The notes under the pieces are model-generated. The model was not told the origin of the DNA. It worked only from the letters and a program-made list of their open reading frames with translations, and did not search any database. From Sebaldella sp. S0638 (GTDB taxonomy: Bacteria > Fusobacteriota > Fusobacteriia > Fusobacteriales > Leptotrichiaceae), in assembly GCF_024158605.1 (NCBI RefSeq), contig NZ_JAMZGM010000002.1, forward strand, positions 1-64,000: a stretch of DNA of 64,000 nucleotides. Direction: 5' to 3'. Below, one piece after another: positions 8,280-18,599 of this stretch; the stretch's first letter is position 1; every line of letters starts with the position of its first letter. Position numbers and translations under genes: made by a program.

Positions 8280-8609
8280 TTGGAATACGTTAGGTATATA
8301 GGTAATTTTATAAGTTTTTTCTCTGGTTTAATTATTATCTGGGGTGTTATTATTTCAGCTTTCCAGTTTATCAAAAATGAATTTTCAAAAAACAGTGACA
8401 ATGAAAAAGCCATGAAGCGGGGATATATCAGAGCTTCTCTGGGATCTTACATCCTTCTCGGGTTAGAAGTACTTATAGCTGCTGATATTATTGACACCAT
8501 CGCTCATCCTGAACTGAATGAAATTATTATTCTTATTGTAATTGTGTTTATTCGTACTTTTATCTCTTACTTTTTACAAAAAGAGATAAAAGAAGCTTCT
8601 TCACACTAA
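8280..8609 (+). CDS. DUF1622 family membrane protein
   Basis: A 109-aa inner-membrane protein with three hydrophobic segments (about 7-30, 50-72 and 80-100). The sequence, including RASLGSYILLGLEVLIAADIIDT, matches the DUF1622 pattern; the function of that family is unknown. The start is TTG at 8280, supported by AAAGGAG eight bases upstream; there is no nearby ATG in frame. It stands alone on the plus strand, diverging from the PTS regulator and converging with autotransporter 1. Confidence 0.85.
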   Translation: MEYVRYIGNFISFFSGLIIIWGVIISAFQFIKNEFSKNSDNEKAMKRGYIRASLGSYILLGLEVLIAADIIDTIAHPELNEIIILIVIVFIRTFISYFLQKEIKEASSH

Positions 8610-8663
8610 AAAATATATTTTACAGACAGAAATTCAGCCGCAGATGAAAATAATAAATATTAA

Positions 8664-8712
8664 AAAAGGTACTGTACACAGGTTTCATTCCTGTTACAGT
8701 ACCTTATATTTT
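8664..8712. terminator. Bidirectional terminator between DUF1622 gene and autotransporter 1
   Basis: AAGGTACTGT (8666-8675) pairs with ACAGTACCTT (8696-8705), and the stem extends inward with ACAGG/CCTGT. An A-rich run on the left and a T-rich run on the right allow it to stop transcripts from both sides. Confidence 0.85.
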
Positions 8713-8748
8713 TTATTACAATAAAATCTTTTATTATTCAGCCCTATA

Positions 8749-11700
8749 TTAGAATACCGCTTTCAAAGTTACTCCTGCTCTGTATTCTTCCTGACTTTTT
8801 TCACCTGCTACGTATTCTCCTGTTAAAAATACTCCGTATCTTTCTTCGACTTCCACTCCTATTGATGCTCTTGTTTTAAACTGCCCTTTTTCTTCCTCAG
8901 GCTTTGCAAGATCATGGTAACCATCTTCCGCCGCTACAAGCTGTGCTCTTTCTCTTTCATTCAGATTAGCAAGCTCATATTCATAAGCAAGATCCAAAGT
9001 CCCCTTTACTTTCCATGCACTGTTTTTACCCATTGGAACAGAAGCTTTCAGTTCTACCCCGGCTCTTGGTTTTACACTCCATGCATCATTTCCTTCGACT
9101 TTCAGTCTTTCCAGTCCTTCTTCCTCGAAAGTCGGTCTTACTACATACATTGCCTTAATTCCTCCATAAGGAGTTACAGATGTATTTTTCCCGATTCCAA
9201 ACTCTTTCCCAAGTCTGTTATCACTTGTCAGGCTGTATGTTTCATATGTACCGTTCATTTCGGATCTGCTGTTCGGTGACGGCCAGTCGATATTTCTGTC
9301 TACATTATGGATACTTCCTCTTGCTGTAAGGTCATTTCTCAGTTCCCAGTTATCTGCCTTATACTTGCTGTGCATTCCAAACTGTAATGTATCTACCCAT
9401 TCTTCACTTTCATTTCCGTCTTTGAATTCAAATCCTGAATGAAGATATCCTGCTGAATATCCAAATGTATGTCTGTATGTTCTTTCTACTTCTCTTAGTG
9501 CCATTATTCCTGTATAAGAAGAATCATATTCCACCACACCGTCTGTTTTTTCTTTTCTGTTTCCTTTTCCGGCGATTACATTTATCTTTACATTTTCTTT
9601 TGTATTATTATGCGAATTTTGAAGAAGACCTAATGAGTTTTCAAATACTTCCGCTATATCTTCTTCTCTCTGGTTAATATTGGAATATACATTTCCTCCG
9701 AGACTTGCCATAATATGTCTCAGGTCTTTTTCATTATCAATGTAATCTATTTTATCAAATATTTCTATTCCTTCTGCATTTGCCCCGGCATAATTTGCAT
9801 CAAGCGACTTTCCGAAACCATCATACCAGAGACCGTAAGTATAAACATTATATGGAATCTTTACCATCCAAAGGTCTATATTTCCATCTGCATTTTCATT
9901 AGGAATAACATCCCATGTGATAGACTTGCTCTTTACTCTGACTTTTCCCGAATTCGGCCCTCCATCCGGAGTAGTCGGCACGAATACATCTTCCAGCTTA
10001 TACGCCAGTGCATTTGTATGCTGTGAAAAATCAGGCAGTACCACTACAGGCTCTGTAGCGGCAAAATACGGCGCCACAAAACTTACTGCATTTGAAATCA
10101 GATATCTTCCGTCTATATCTTCAAGTGCGTAATTATCTGAGAATATTTCAGATGCTGTAGGCTCTCTGAATGAAGAAGCAGCTGGTTTTATTGAAATTTG
10201 AAAATCCGCAGGAACTTCAAATTTTTCTGCTACTTTTATTATCCCGGCATTTTGTATTTCCGGTATGTCATATCCTGTTGAGTATGATACTTTTACAGAG
10301 TCCGAAAGACCTGATCCCAGTATTATAGTTCCCTCATTCAGAAGTACAGATTTTCCCTGAAGGTGTATTCCCGTGCTGTTATTTCCCAATACTTCGATCG
10401 TTCCTGTATTTATTACAAAAGAACCTAAATTCGCAAAAATCCCTATAGAGTTATCTCCATGAATTTTTATAGTTCCGGAATTAGTCAGTGTCGATCCTGT
10501 TTTACCAGCAAGTCCCACTGAATTAGCTCCGTATAGTTCAATAAGCCCTTTATTTTCAGCTGTACCATTATCAATGAATACTCCGATTGCCCCGTCTTTT
10601 GTTGAAGTTATTTTCCCGCTGTTTACGATAGTTCCGCCCACGCCATACAGTCCGGCAGAATTTTCTCCCACAGAAACATCGCTGCCTGTATCATTCCGTA
10701 TATTGGAATTTTCTCCGTAGATTGCCACTGAATATTTATTTACAAAAGGATTATATTCATCAACGATAACAGAATCTCCCATTATTATTTTTCCGCTGTT
10801 TGTTATATTACTGTCTTTTGCATATATTCCTATATTGCTTCCCTGTGTTCCTCCTGCATCTATTATTCCGGTATTAGTCACTGCAGAATTATTAACTCCG
10901 TATAAAACTATATTATCAGTACCTGTTAGTGCAAAATTTCCATTATTATTTATTACGGCATTATCCGAATATGCAAATACTTTTCCGTTATCCAGTGTTA
11001 CACTTGCTGCATGGTTATTTAAAACTGCTCCTGAATTCAGCACAAAAGCATATGAGTCCGAAGGATAAACTATATCTGAGCTGTAGTTATCAATAACAGT
11101 TCCACCAAGTGCATACACTCCTGCCGCATTCAAAGCTCCCAGATTTAGTTTTGCACTGCTGCTGATATTTACATATGATCCTGAATCAGCATATATTCCT
11201 GTTCCGTTATCTCCGGTTTTTATGTTTCCTTTTATGTTTATTGTCGTATTTTTAGCATAAATTCCCATTGAATTTACTCCGGAATTTATTTCAGCATTTA
11301 CATTATGATTTATTGTGAGAGAACCGTCTGTAGAGTATATACCCACATTTGGACTGTCCGCCGACAATGAATCCCCTACTGTTATTTTCCCGTTATTCTC
11401 AATAGTTCTGATGCCTGTCCCTGTATCATAAATACCGATATTATTCTGCCCGCTTAATGTGATCGTACCGTCATTTCTGAACCCTGCTGTCTGATTATCC
11501 ATATAAACGCCTACAGCATTATCAGAACTACTCATTATTTTTCCGTAATTTTCCGCAGCAGATGCATTGTTAAAATATATTCCTATTGAAGATTCACCTG
11601 TATTTATATCTCCTCTGTTTACTATTGACCCTGAATTTTTTGCATATATTCCTTGCGAGCTGTCTCCTACATTTATAATTCCCGATACATCATTAAGAAC

Positions 11701-14700
11701 TCCGGCACCATCTTCAGCATAAATACCTGTAGAAGAATCTTCAAGTCTTATTTTCCCGCTGTTAGTTACTTCATTTGATACTCCCAGCGATCCTGTCACA
11801 GAAGCCGCGGCCTTATTCTTGGCATATACTCCTATATTTCCAGTTCCTGTAGAATTAATATCTGAATTTGTTCCCAGAAGAACTGCTGAAGCATCAGCAA
11901 CTATAAAGTTTATATTATCTTCTATATTAAATGCTCTATCAAATGTAAACGAGCTGTTTTTCATATCAGCATATCTATAGTTAGAACCTGAGGCAACATT
12001 TACTATGAAGTCATCTTTTATTCCTGTTGAATCCTTTAGATGAAAAAGAATAATCCCGTCTCCGTCTATATTAAATGCAGCTCCTGTCCCTGTAAACTTT
12101 GTCGGCTGTATATTTTGAAGAGCAAGTCCTATTGAATTATCTTTATCTAAATTAATAGTACCGCCTGATATATTTGTATTTCCGCCGTTTATATAAAAAA
12201 CTATCCCGTTTTCAGCAGTATTAATATCTCCTGCTGATTTTAAATCTGTGTCTTTCACAGCTACTGCCACTGCTTTATTTCTGTCCATAGCTGAAATTTT
12301 GCTCAGGTCGATTAACCCGCCGCTGAAATTAACATTGGAATACCCGTCACCTTTTGAATTATTCGCAAAAATACCATAAGCTTCAGTAGTCCCGTCAGCT
12401 GTGAGAGTTCCAGCTGACATTGTGATGTCTATTTTATTATATGTAGAAGGCACTGTAGACCCGTACGTATTTATCCCGTAAATTCCTATCCCGGAATTTC
12501 CAAAATTTATATTTCCTGTATTTACAGTTTTTGCATTATTTGATGAGAAAATTCCTGTACTGCTGTCTCCTGTTGTTATATTTCCAATATTTAAAATTTC
12601 TGTGTTATTTCCGTATATACCAGTTGTTCCAGAACCTGTAAGTATTATATCACCTTCATTTTTCAATGTAACACTGGTATTATCATAGTTTTCCTGCCCA
12701 ATTCCATACTGCCCATTTTTACTTCCTGATATGCTGTTACCAGCTGCGAGATTTATGCTGGAATTAGCAATATGACTCTGATTTTTTTGGTATGTATCTG
12801 TTGTAAGATCAAGATCAGAATCTTTATCTATGTTAATTATACTTTTTTCCGCATAAAATATATCGCTTCCGACTAATTTAACACTGCCTGTTCCAAGACC
12901 TGTTTGTATCTTAGAAACCTCGTCTATGCTTATTGTAGAATTCTTGGCATGAAATGCTGTCCCGCCTATATTAATAGTTGTTATCCCGCTTTGTACATCC
13001 AAAAGATTATTTTCTACATAATTTAGGAGACTTCCAGAAACATTTTTAAAGTCAAAAGCTATAGCTCCGGTTTGAACATCAGCGTCTAAGTCTCCGTTTA
13101 TGACAAAAGTCTGATTTGGAAGACTTCCTGTTTTAAAACTGCTGTCATAAAATAAATACGATGAATCTCCTGATACTGTTACTGTTGTTTTTGTCCCTGT
13201 GTTTGGAGATATGTTTATTTTCCCACCGTTTGTGTAGAATACTGCACCTTTTGTTCCTGAAAGGCTTATTGTATCAGCTTTTATATTTGTATTATTTGTC
13301 CCGTCACTGTATACAGCTATTGAGTTATTACCATCTATCTTTATATCTCCTGCAGATGTAAACTTACCTTTATTATAAAATGCAACGGAAGAATCTTTGG
13401 TCATTTCTATATTCCCAGTACTATTTCCTTCAGAATCACCATCAATGTTAAAAAGAGATACTCCGGAAGAATTAACAGTTAGATTCGCAGTATTAATAAC
13501 TTTTCCGCCTTTAGTTGCATAAAATCCGCCTGTTGAAGCACCAATTATAAAGTCCTTACTATTATTAACCGCCTCAGAATTCTTACCTGCGGCAACCATT
13601 CCCATTCCAGTTGTAACTGATATTGTACCATTATTTATTACTCTTGTAATCTCGTCACGTCCGCCTACGGCATACATTCCTGCTCCATTTGTTACAGTAA
13701 TCGTTCCGTTATTTACTGCATCTTCTACTTTGCTGCTTGTTGACAATGGTGCAAGATAAATTCCTGTCCCGTTTGCTACAGTTATTTTCCCTGTACTACT
13801 GTTTTCTACAAAGCCTTCTCCTGTACTTCCATTTACTACAGCTATTCCAGCTCCGTTACTTATGCTGATTATATCATTATTCAAAATTACTTTCTTAGTT
13901 GCATCATTAGTAACAGTTCCGTCTAATTTCATACCAAAATTAGAATATCCGGTATAATTTCCAGTATTTATATCTATAGTTCCGTTATTTCTCATTTGTA
14001 TGTCGCTCAGCCCATTGCCTGCCGAAGTATACATTCCTATTGAACTGTAGCCGTTAAATCTTATCGTACCGTCATTTTGTATAGTTGTATCTGACGGCGT
14101 TAAATTACTATTTACAAACATTCCCACTTTATATCCCAGATATCCGCCGAGATATGATCGAACAGTTGTTGTCCGCTTGTAATCTATTAAACCAATTGTT
14201 GTCACTGTTGATGAAACATCAGGACTGTCTGCAGTTCCTCCATGTCTGTATACAGGTCTTCCATTCACATATATTATATTCCCGTCAGGATGCTTATCTA
14301 CTGTTGTTGTTCTGGACGGATCAGTTATTATTGTACCCGGATCGGTTGTAGATTTTTCCTGTGTATATGTTATAGTTTCCCCAATATGTGGAATTTCATT
14401 GTTATACCATGTATCAGCAGTGTCATTTTCCTTGTCATCACTGATAACACCGCTTGAGTTATTTGTAAGGGTACTTCTTCCGCCTTCAGCAACCATTCCA
14501 TAGCTAAACGGCCCTTTCAAATCCATTTCATTACTATTAGTAACATTTCCTGCTCCGCCGAACACCCCTATTACCCGTGTTCCTCCGCCATAAAATGCCG
14601 GGTTGCTCGCTGTACTTCCATAAGAAGTAGATATTGAATTCGTTCCCCAAATCACTTCAGAATCACCGTTTGCGAAACTTTTATTATTACTAAAAGAATC

Positions 14701-15420
14701 TATAACAGTATTTACCGTTATATCCAAACCAGTATTAACATTATAATTCACTTTGTATGAATTAGCAGCCACTATCAGCAGTGTGGCTCCATCACTTTTT
14801 TCAGTAGTATATGTTGCTGATTCAAAGAGATTTTCATAAGCCGCAAGAAAACTTTTCATACTCCCTGTAGGAGTAAATTCCTTATAACTCCCCGAACTCG
14901 CACTTGGGCTTACACTGGGATTAACCTCAGGATTTACATCCAGACTGTTAAGATTTATTTCCGGCGGATTTACCAGCTTTAGTTCCACAGGATTTCTCTT
15001 GATAGTACGCTCTGGAATATATAATCCCAGATCTACCTGCTTTGCTTCTCCCAAAGCAGTATAAAACTTCCCGTTCACATTACTCGGGTCTGAATGGTAA
15101 GTTCCATTCGCAAGGGTATTATCCCCTGACTCTCTGTGAGCATAAAAACCGCTGAAAAATATCTGCCACTCCAGATATTCCGGCTTTACTATATAGTCAC
15201 TCTGTAAATAAAGATCTTTCAGCTCTTTATTTCTTTTTTCCAGTATTTTTTCCAATACATCATAATTTTTAACGTTAGATTTTCCAGCTTCTATATTCTG
15301 GATCATCCCGTTATAAAGTTTTTCATATTTTTCCGAACGGTTTATGCTGTCTGCTGCTCCCTGAGAAACTGCAAATGCATTTACTGCCAGAAAAAACATC
15401 AAAAAATTCTTATTTTTCAT
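8749..15420 (-). CDS. Giant autotransporter adhesin (type Va secretion), paralogue 1
   Basis: A 2223-aa surface protein. A Sec signal peptide covers about residues 1-22. Then comes the fusobacterial autotransporter-associated N-terminal domain (about 25-110), rich in Lys/Glu and ending in EYLEWQIFFSGFY. A very long passenger (about 200-1900) is built from imperfect repeats of the type NNGTI...GIYA, which should fold as a right-handed beta-helix. The last 280 or so residues are the beta-barrel domain, starting near FDKIDY and ending in the outer-membrane signature GVTLKAVF with a terminal Phe. It should be exported across the outer membrane and act in adhesion or biofilm formation. N-terminal and barrel domains are very similar to those of the protein at 26929-33867, while the passengers differ. 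It is monocistronic, with its own promoter and terminator. Confidence 0.93.
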   Translation of the reverse strand: MKNKNFLMFFLAVNAFAVSQGAADSINRSEKYEKLYNGMIQNIEAGKSNVKNYDVLEKILEKRNKELKDLYLQSDYIVKPEYLEWQIFFSGFYAHRESGDNTLANGTYHSDPSNVNGKFYTALGEAKQVDLGLYIPERTIKRNPVELKLVNPPEINLNSLDVNPEVNPSVSPSASSGSYKEFTPTGSMKSFLAAYENLFESATYTTEKSDGATLLIVAANSYKVNYNVNTGLDITVNTVIDSFSNNKSFANGDSEVIWGTNSISTSYGSTASNPAFYGGGTRVIGVFGGAGNVTNSNEMDLKGPFSYGMVAEGGRSTLTNNSSGVISDDKENDTADTWYNNEIPHIGETITYTQEKSTTDPGTIITDPSRTTTVDKHPDGNIIYVNGRPVYRHGGTADSPDVSSTVTTIGLIDYKRTTTVRSYLGGYLGYKVGMFVNSNLTPSDTTIQNDGTIRFNGYSSIGMYTSAGNGLSDIQMRNNGTIDINTGNYTGYSNFGMKLDGTVTNDATKKVILNNDIISISNGAGIAVVNGSTGEGFVENSSTGKITVANGTGIYLAPLSTSSKVEDAVNNGTITVTNGAGMYAVGGRDEITRVINNGTISVTTGMGMVAAGKNSEAVNNSKDFIIGASTGGFYATKGGKVINTANLTVNSSGVSLFNIDGDSEGNSTGNIEMTKDSSVAFYNKGKFTSAGDIKIDGNNSIAVYSDGTNNTNIKADTISLSGTKGAVFYTNGGKINISPNTGTKTTVTVSGDSSYLFYDSSFKTGSLPNQTFVINGDLDADVQTGAIAFDFKNVSGSLLNYVENNLLDVQSGITTINIGGTAFHAKNSTISIDEVSKIQTGLGTGSVKLVGSDIFYAEKSIINIDKDSDLDLTTDTYQKNQSHIANSSINLAAGNSISGSKNGQYGIGQENYDNTSVTLKNEGDIILTGSGTTGIYGNNTEILNIGNITTGDSSTGIFSSNNAKTVNTGNINFGNSGIGIYGINTYGSTVPSTYNKIDITMSAGTLTADGTTEAYGIFANNSKGDGYSNVNFSGGLIDLSKISAMDRNKAVAVAVKDTDLKSAGDINTAENGIVFYINGGNTNISGGTINLDKDNSIGLALQNIQPTKFTGTGAAFNIDGDGIILFHLKDSTGIKDDFIVNVASGSNYRYADMKNSSFTFDRAFNIEDNINFIVADASAVLLGTNSDINSTGTGNIGVYAKNKAAASVTGSLGVSNEVTNSGKIRLEDSSTGIYAEDGAGVLNDVSGIINVGDSSQGIYAKNSGSIVNRGDINTGESSIGIYFNNASAAENYGKIMSSSDNAVGVYMDNQTAGFRNDGTITLSGQNNIGIYDTGTGIRTIENNGKITVGDSLSADSPNVGIYSTDGSLTINHNVNAEINSGVNSMGIYAKNTTINIKGNIKTGDNGTGIYADSGSYVNISSSAKLNLGALNAAGVYALGGTVIDNYSSDIVYPSDSYAFVLNSGAVLNNHAASVTLDNGKVFAYSDNAVINNNGNFALTGTDNIVLYGVNNSAVTNTGIIDAGGTQGSNIGIYAKDSNITNSGKIIMGDSVIVDEYNPFVNKYSVAIYGENSNIRNDTGSDVSVGENSAGLYGVGGTIVNSGKITSTKDGAIGVFIDNGTAENKGLIELYGANSVGLAGKTGSTLTNSGTIKIHGDNSIGIFANLGSFVINTGTIEVLGNNSTGIHLQGKSVLLNEGTIILGSGLSDSVKVSYSTGYDIPEIQNAGIIKVAEKFEVPADFQISIKPAASSFREPTASEIFSDNYALEDIDGRYLISNAVSFVAPYFAATEPVVVLPDFSQHTNALAYKLEDVFVPTTPDGGPNSGKVRVKSKSITWDVIPNENADGNIDLWMVKIPYNVYTYGLWYDGFGKSLDANYAGANAEGIEIFDKIDYIDNEKDLRHIMASLGGNVYSNINQREEDIAEVFENSLGLLQNSHNNTKENVKINVIAGKGNRKEKTDGVVEYDSSYTGIMALREVERTYRHTFGYSAGYLHSGFEFKDGNESEEWVDTLQFGMHSKYKADNWELRNDLTARGSIHNVDRNIDWPSPNSRSEMNGTYETYSLTSDNRLGKEFGIGKNTSVTPYGGIKAMYVVRPTFEEEGLERLKVEGNDAWSVKPRAGVELKASVPMGKNSAWKVKGTLDLAYEYELANLNERERAQLVAAEDGYHDLAKPEEEKGQFKTRASIGVEVEERYGVFLTGEYVAGEKSQEEYRAGVTLKAVF

Positions 15421-15691
15421 CTTCTCTCCTACTCCTTCAAAAAGTACATTTTATCTGAATAATAATTAAAATTAATCTAATATGTATTACAGGTATTCCC
15501 AAATAATCATTTTATTTGTAAAAAATAAAAAATATAAACATACAGCCGGATTAAAATGGTACAAGACATAAGTTTATATTTCCCAGATTTATTTTAGAAA
15601 TAATGTAAACTGATAAAGTTCCTGTAATATCAAATTAAAAATTCCCATTCATTTAATAAAATAAACAAAAATTTCACTTTAACATAGAACC

Positions 15692-15720
15692 ATTTTACAC
15701 ATTTAATCTCAATTTGTCAA
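15692..15720 (-). promoter_or_regulatory. Strong sigma-70 type promoter for autotransporter 1
   Basis: On the minus strand TTGACA (15715-15720), a 17-base spacer and TAAAAT (15692-15697). This would start transcription near 15685 and give a 5' leader of about 260 bases before the autotransporter start codon. No other gene lies in the stretch 15421-15971. Confidence 0.7.
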
Positions 15721-15863
15721 CATCATCAAGTAATTATTTTACAAGCCCCGGAACACATGTTCCAATTTTTTTTACCATTGTAAAATCAGCACATCCTTTT
15801 TTAATAATTTCAAAAACAATTCTAATTATATATATTTTATATAAAAGTTACAATTTTCATTCA

Positions 15864-15893
15864 CAAAAAAAATACAGCTTTAAAATCTGTATT
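15864..15893 (-). terminator. Terminator downstream of the HAD phosphatase gene
   Basis: AATACAG (15871-15877) and CTGTATT (15887-15893) form a hairpin followed on the minus strand by a run of T. It separates the phosphatase gene from the autotransporter promoter. Confidence 0.7.
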
Positions 15894-15971
15894 TCCTTTA
15901 TATTTAGCCCTAGTTCTGTTATTATTAATTTTATTAATCACTGCTGTTCAGACTTAAAAAACGGAAAAATA

Positions 15972-16778
15972 CTAATGTTTTTTCATCTCTTCCACAAATC
16001 TGGCAAGACCGCTGTTATTGTTACTGCTGCTGATAAATGATGCAGTTTTTTTCGCCTCATCGTTTCCATTTTCTACAGTCCCTGAAAATCCTGCTATCTC
16101 AAGCATACTTATGTCATTATAACTGTCTCCTATTGCCGCTACTTCATCCAGAGTTATTCCCAGCTTATCAGCTATGACTCTTACAGCATTCCCCTTACTG
16201 GCATTTTTATTAATAAATTCCAGAAAAATAGGTTTTGATATAGTCAAAGCTATTCTCCCGTCAAATAAAGGCTCCAATTTATTTTTTGTTTCCAGTACGA
16301 TTTCCGTTCTTCCTACAAGCATACATTTTATAAGTTCGTCGAATTCTATATCCTGAAGATCTTCAAATTCCAGATATTCGAAATTTGTTATTTTCAATTC
16401 TTCATCCACGAATTCATCTTTTTCTTTTCCAAGGACAAAATTATCTTTGTATGTTATATATTTTAAGTCTATGTCTTTTGATTTTTCATATATTTCCAAG
16501 AGTTCTTCCCTTTTCAGCCCCATTCTTTTCAGCATATTTCCCGAACTCATGTCCAGTATTTCCCCGCCGTTATATCCTGCTACGAAACCGCCGTATTTAG
16601 GAAGTTCCAGTTCTCTTGCTATACCTGTTATTGCTTCTGTGGGTCTCCCGCTTGCAAGTACGAATTTCACACCGTTTCTCTGAAGCTCCATTATAGCTTC
16701 CCTGTTTTCTTTTGTTATTTCATGACCATCAGTTAATAATGTATCATCCACATCAGTAACCAGCATTTTATACTTCAT
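15972..16778 (-). CDS. Cof-type HAD-superfamily phosphatase
   Basis: A 268-aa cytosolic phosphatase of HAD subfamily IIB. Motif I is VTDVDDTLL at residues about 7-15, with the nucleophile and acid-base aspartates. Motif II is LASGRP near 41. The KGNAV lysine region and motif IV GDSYNDISML lie near 215. Cof-like enzymes dephosphorylate sugar phosphates, flavin nucleotides or pyridoxal phosphate; the substrate here is not evident. It is monocistronic, between metK and autotransporter 1. Confidence 0.9.
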   Translation of the reverse strand: MKYKMLVTDVDDTLLTDGHEITKENREAIMELQRNGVKFVLASGRPTEAITGIARELELPKYGGFVAGYNGGEILDMSSGNMLKRMGLKREELLEIYEKSKDIDLKYITYKDNFVLGKEKDEFVDEELKITNFEYLEFEDLQDIEFDELIKCMLVGRTEIVLETKNKLEPLFDGRIALTISKPIFLEFINKNASKGNAVRVIADKLGITLDEVAAIGDSYNDISMLEIAGFSGTVENGNDEAKKTASFISSSNNNSGLARFVEEMKKH

Positions 16779-16922
16779 TTTCCCTCCAGATTTAATTGTT
16801 AGTCAAATTTTAGCATAATTATATAAAAAGTTCCATAAAGAAATTAAAAAAGCTCTGTTTTATACTGGCAAAATATATTGCACAATATACTTACAGAACT
16901 TTTCTATCAAACTATCTCTTTA

Positions 16923-18077
16923 TTATAACAAAATTTTCTTTAATTCCTCTGCTTTATTTACTCTTTCCCATGGCAGATCAATATCTGTTCTTCCTATATG
17001 TCCAAATGCTGCCAGATCCTGATATCTGAATTTTCCCTCTCTCAGCTCAAGACTTTTCTCTATTCCTCTTGGTGTCAGATCAAATATCTGTGCCACAGCT
17101 TCCGCTATTTTTTCCTCTGAAACCTTTGATTTACCGAACGTGTCCACCTTTATAGACGTAGGCTCGGCTACTCCTATTGCATAAGAAAGCTGTACTTCAC
17201 ATTTATCCGCTATTCCTGCTGATACTATATTTTTAGCTATCCATCTCGCAGCATATGCAGCTGATCTGTCCACTTTCGAAGGATCTTTTCCTGAGAATGC
17301 CCCTCCGCCGTGTCTAAAGAATCCGCCGTATGTGTCCACTATTATTTTTCTTCCTGTAAGTCCTGTATCTCCGTGAGGCCCTCCTATTACGAATCTTCCT
17401 GTAGGATTTATATGATATTTTTTTACTTTTTCAGGATCAAGTCCGTATTTTTCAAGTACAGGCTTAATAACTTTTTCTTTCAGTTCTTTTTTTATTTCTT
17501 CCTGAGTTACTTCCTCGTCATGCTGTACTGATAATACAACAGTGTCCACATATTCCACTTTTTCTCCGTGTTCATCATAAGCAAGTGTAACCTGTGCTTT
17601 TGCATCGGGTCTTGCCCATGCAAGTTCATTTGATCTGGTAAGTATTGTTAATCTGTTTATTATTGCTCTGGCTAATGTAAGAGCAAGAGGCATTAATTCA
17701 GGTGTCTCATTTACCGCACCGCCGAACATTATCCCCTGATCTCCGGCACCTCCCGTGTCCACTCCCATGGCAATATCCGGAGATTGTGAATGAATGGTAT
17801 TCAGTACACCGCAGTCGGCATCAAAGCCCATTCCCTGTCTATATCCTATTTCCTCGATCTTTTCTCTTATTATTTTTTGTATATCAATATAAGTGTTGGT
17901 AGTAATTTCTCCCCCGACCATTACGAGACCTGTTGTAGCAAAAACTTCACATGCCACTCTTGACTGCGGGTCATCTATAAGACACGCATCCAAAACTGCA
18001 TCCGATATCTGGTCGCATATTTTGTCCGGATGTCCCGGTGATACAAATTCTGATGTAAAAAACAAATTTTTTGACAT
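16923..18077 (-). CDS. metK: S-adenosylmethionine synthetase
   Basis: A 384-aa cytosolic enzyme that makes S-adenosylmethionine from methionine and ATP. Hallmarks are [20 protein letters not shown] at the N-terminus, [10 protein letters not shown] near residue 115, and [21 protein letters not shown] and GGGAFSGKD around 230-260. The length is normal for the family. Its 5' leader carries a SAM-I riboswitch with a terminator, so expression should fall when SAM is plentiful. Confidence 0.98.
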   Translation of the reverse strand: MSKNLFFTSEFVSPGHPDKICDQISDAVLDACLIDDPQSRVACEVFATTGLVMVGGEITTNTYIDIQKIIREKIEEIGYRQGMGFDADCGVLNTIHSQSPDIAMGVDTGGAGDQGIMFGGAVNETPELMPLALTLARAIINRLTILTRSNELAWARPDAKAQVTLAYDEHGEKVEYVDTVVLSVQHDEEVTQEEIKKELKEKVIKPVLEKYGLDPEKVKKYHINPTGRFVIGGPHGDTGLTGRKIIVDTYGGFFRHGGGAFSGKDPSKVDRSAAYAARWIAKNIVSAGIADKCEVQLSYAIGVAEPTSIKVDTFGKSKVSEEKIAEAVAQIFDLTPRGIEKSLELREGKFRYQDLAAFGHIGRTDIDLPWERVNKAEELKKILL

Positions 18078-18183
18078 TTTTATGTCCTCCTTGAGTATAT
18101 AGTTTATCGGGATATCATCAATGTTATCTCAAGAAAATACAGCCCGTTCACCTGTTATTTTCTGTTAAATTTTTTACGGAAAT

Positions 18184-18312
18184 AAAAAAATCTTCAATCC
18201 CGAAAGCAAAATTGAAGATAACTCATTTTCATCTTTCAGGAATTAGCACCACACGATATACGTAGGTTGCTGGAACGTCACAGAGCCTGTCTCTCAGTTC
18301 CTCTTGATGATA
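18184..18312 (-). promoter_or_regulatory. SAM-I (S-box) riboswitch with intrinsic terminator upstream of metK
   Basis: On the minus strand the leader begins ATCATCAAGAGG (18312-18300). It contains the conserved CCAGCAACC and GGTGCTAATTCC segments and ends with GAAAGATGA near 18237-18229, the core of the S-box aptamer. A hairpin (TCTTCAAT paired with ATTGAAGA, 18191-18218) and a T run (18184-18190) follow as the off-state terminator. Known S-box logic is that SAM binding favours the terminator. Confidence 0.95.
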
Positions 18313-18325
18313 TTTTCTAATAAAT

Positions 18326-18354
18326 ACTATACTACATACTTTTTATTTTGTCAA
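18326..18354 (-). promoter_or_regulatory. Promoter of the metK riboswitch transcript
   Basis: TTGACA (18349-18354), a 17-base spacer and TATAGT (18326-18331) on the minus strand. Transcription would begin just before the riboswitch aptamer. Confidence 0.8.
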
Positions 18355-18431
18355 TAAAATTTTTCTTTACAAATATTTTTATTATAAAACTAATTTTCGC
18401 CTGACTTATATTTAAAATAAAAAATATTCTT

Positions 18432-18536
18432 TTATGCAGAGATCCTAATATATTCGTTATTATTCATCATCAGCTTTCTCTTTATTTTAGTGCGGTCAAA
18501 TATTTCGGCTGCTGTACCTATGAATTTCTCTTTCAT
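18432..18536 (-). CDS. Possible small ORF (34 aa)
   Basis: A minus-strand frame of 34 codons begins ATG at 18536, with GAGGAG ten bases upstream, and encodes a basic peptide with EIFDRTKIKRK in its middle. It lies between the metK promoter and the plus-strand gene at 18600. No family is recognised. It could be a genuine small protein or the remains of a larger gene. Confidence 0.3.
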   Translation of the reverse strand: MKEKFIGTAAEIFDRTKIKRKLMMNNNEYIRISA

Positions 18537-18565
18537 TGCAATCTTACTCCTCTCAGTGGTATAAT
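18536..18565 (+). promoter_or_regulatory. Promoter for the small-gene cluster 18600-19845
   Basis: TTGCAA (18536-18541), an 18-base spacer and TATAAT (18560-18565) lie about 35 bases ahead of the ATG at 18600. Confidence 0.6.
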
Positions 18566-18599
18566 AAATTAAAATTTGTATTAGTCAGGTGGTATTAAA

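Noticed and set aside
10300-14400. Regular repeats that could suggest a CRISPR array or tandem DNA repeat
   Set aside because: Repeats are imperfect, of uneven spacing and in frame; they encode the beta-helix of the autotransporter.
8914-14457. Plus-strand open frames inside autotransporter 1
   Set aside because: They are antisense shadows of the repetitive passenger, with no ribosome binding sites or protein-like composition.
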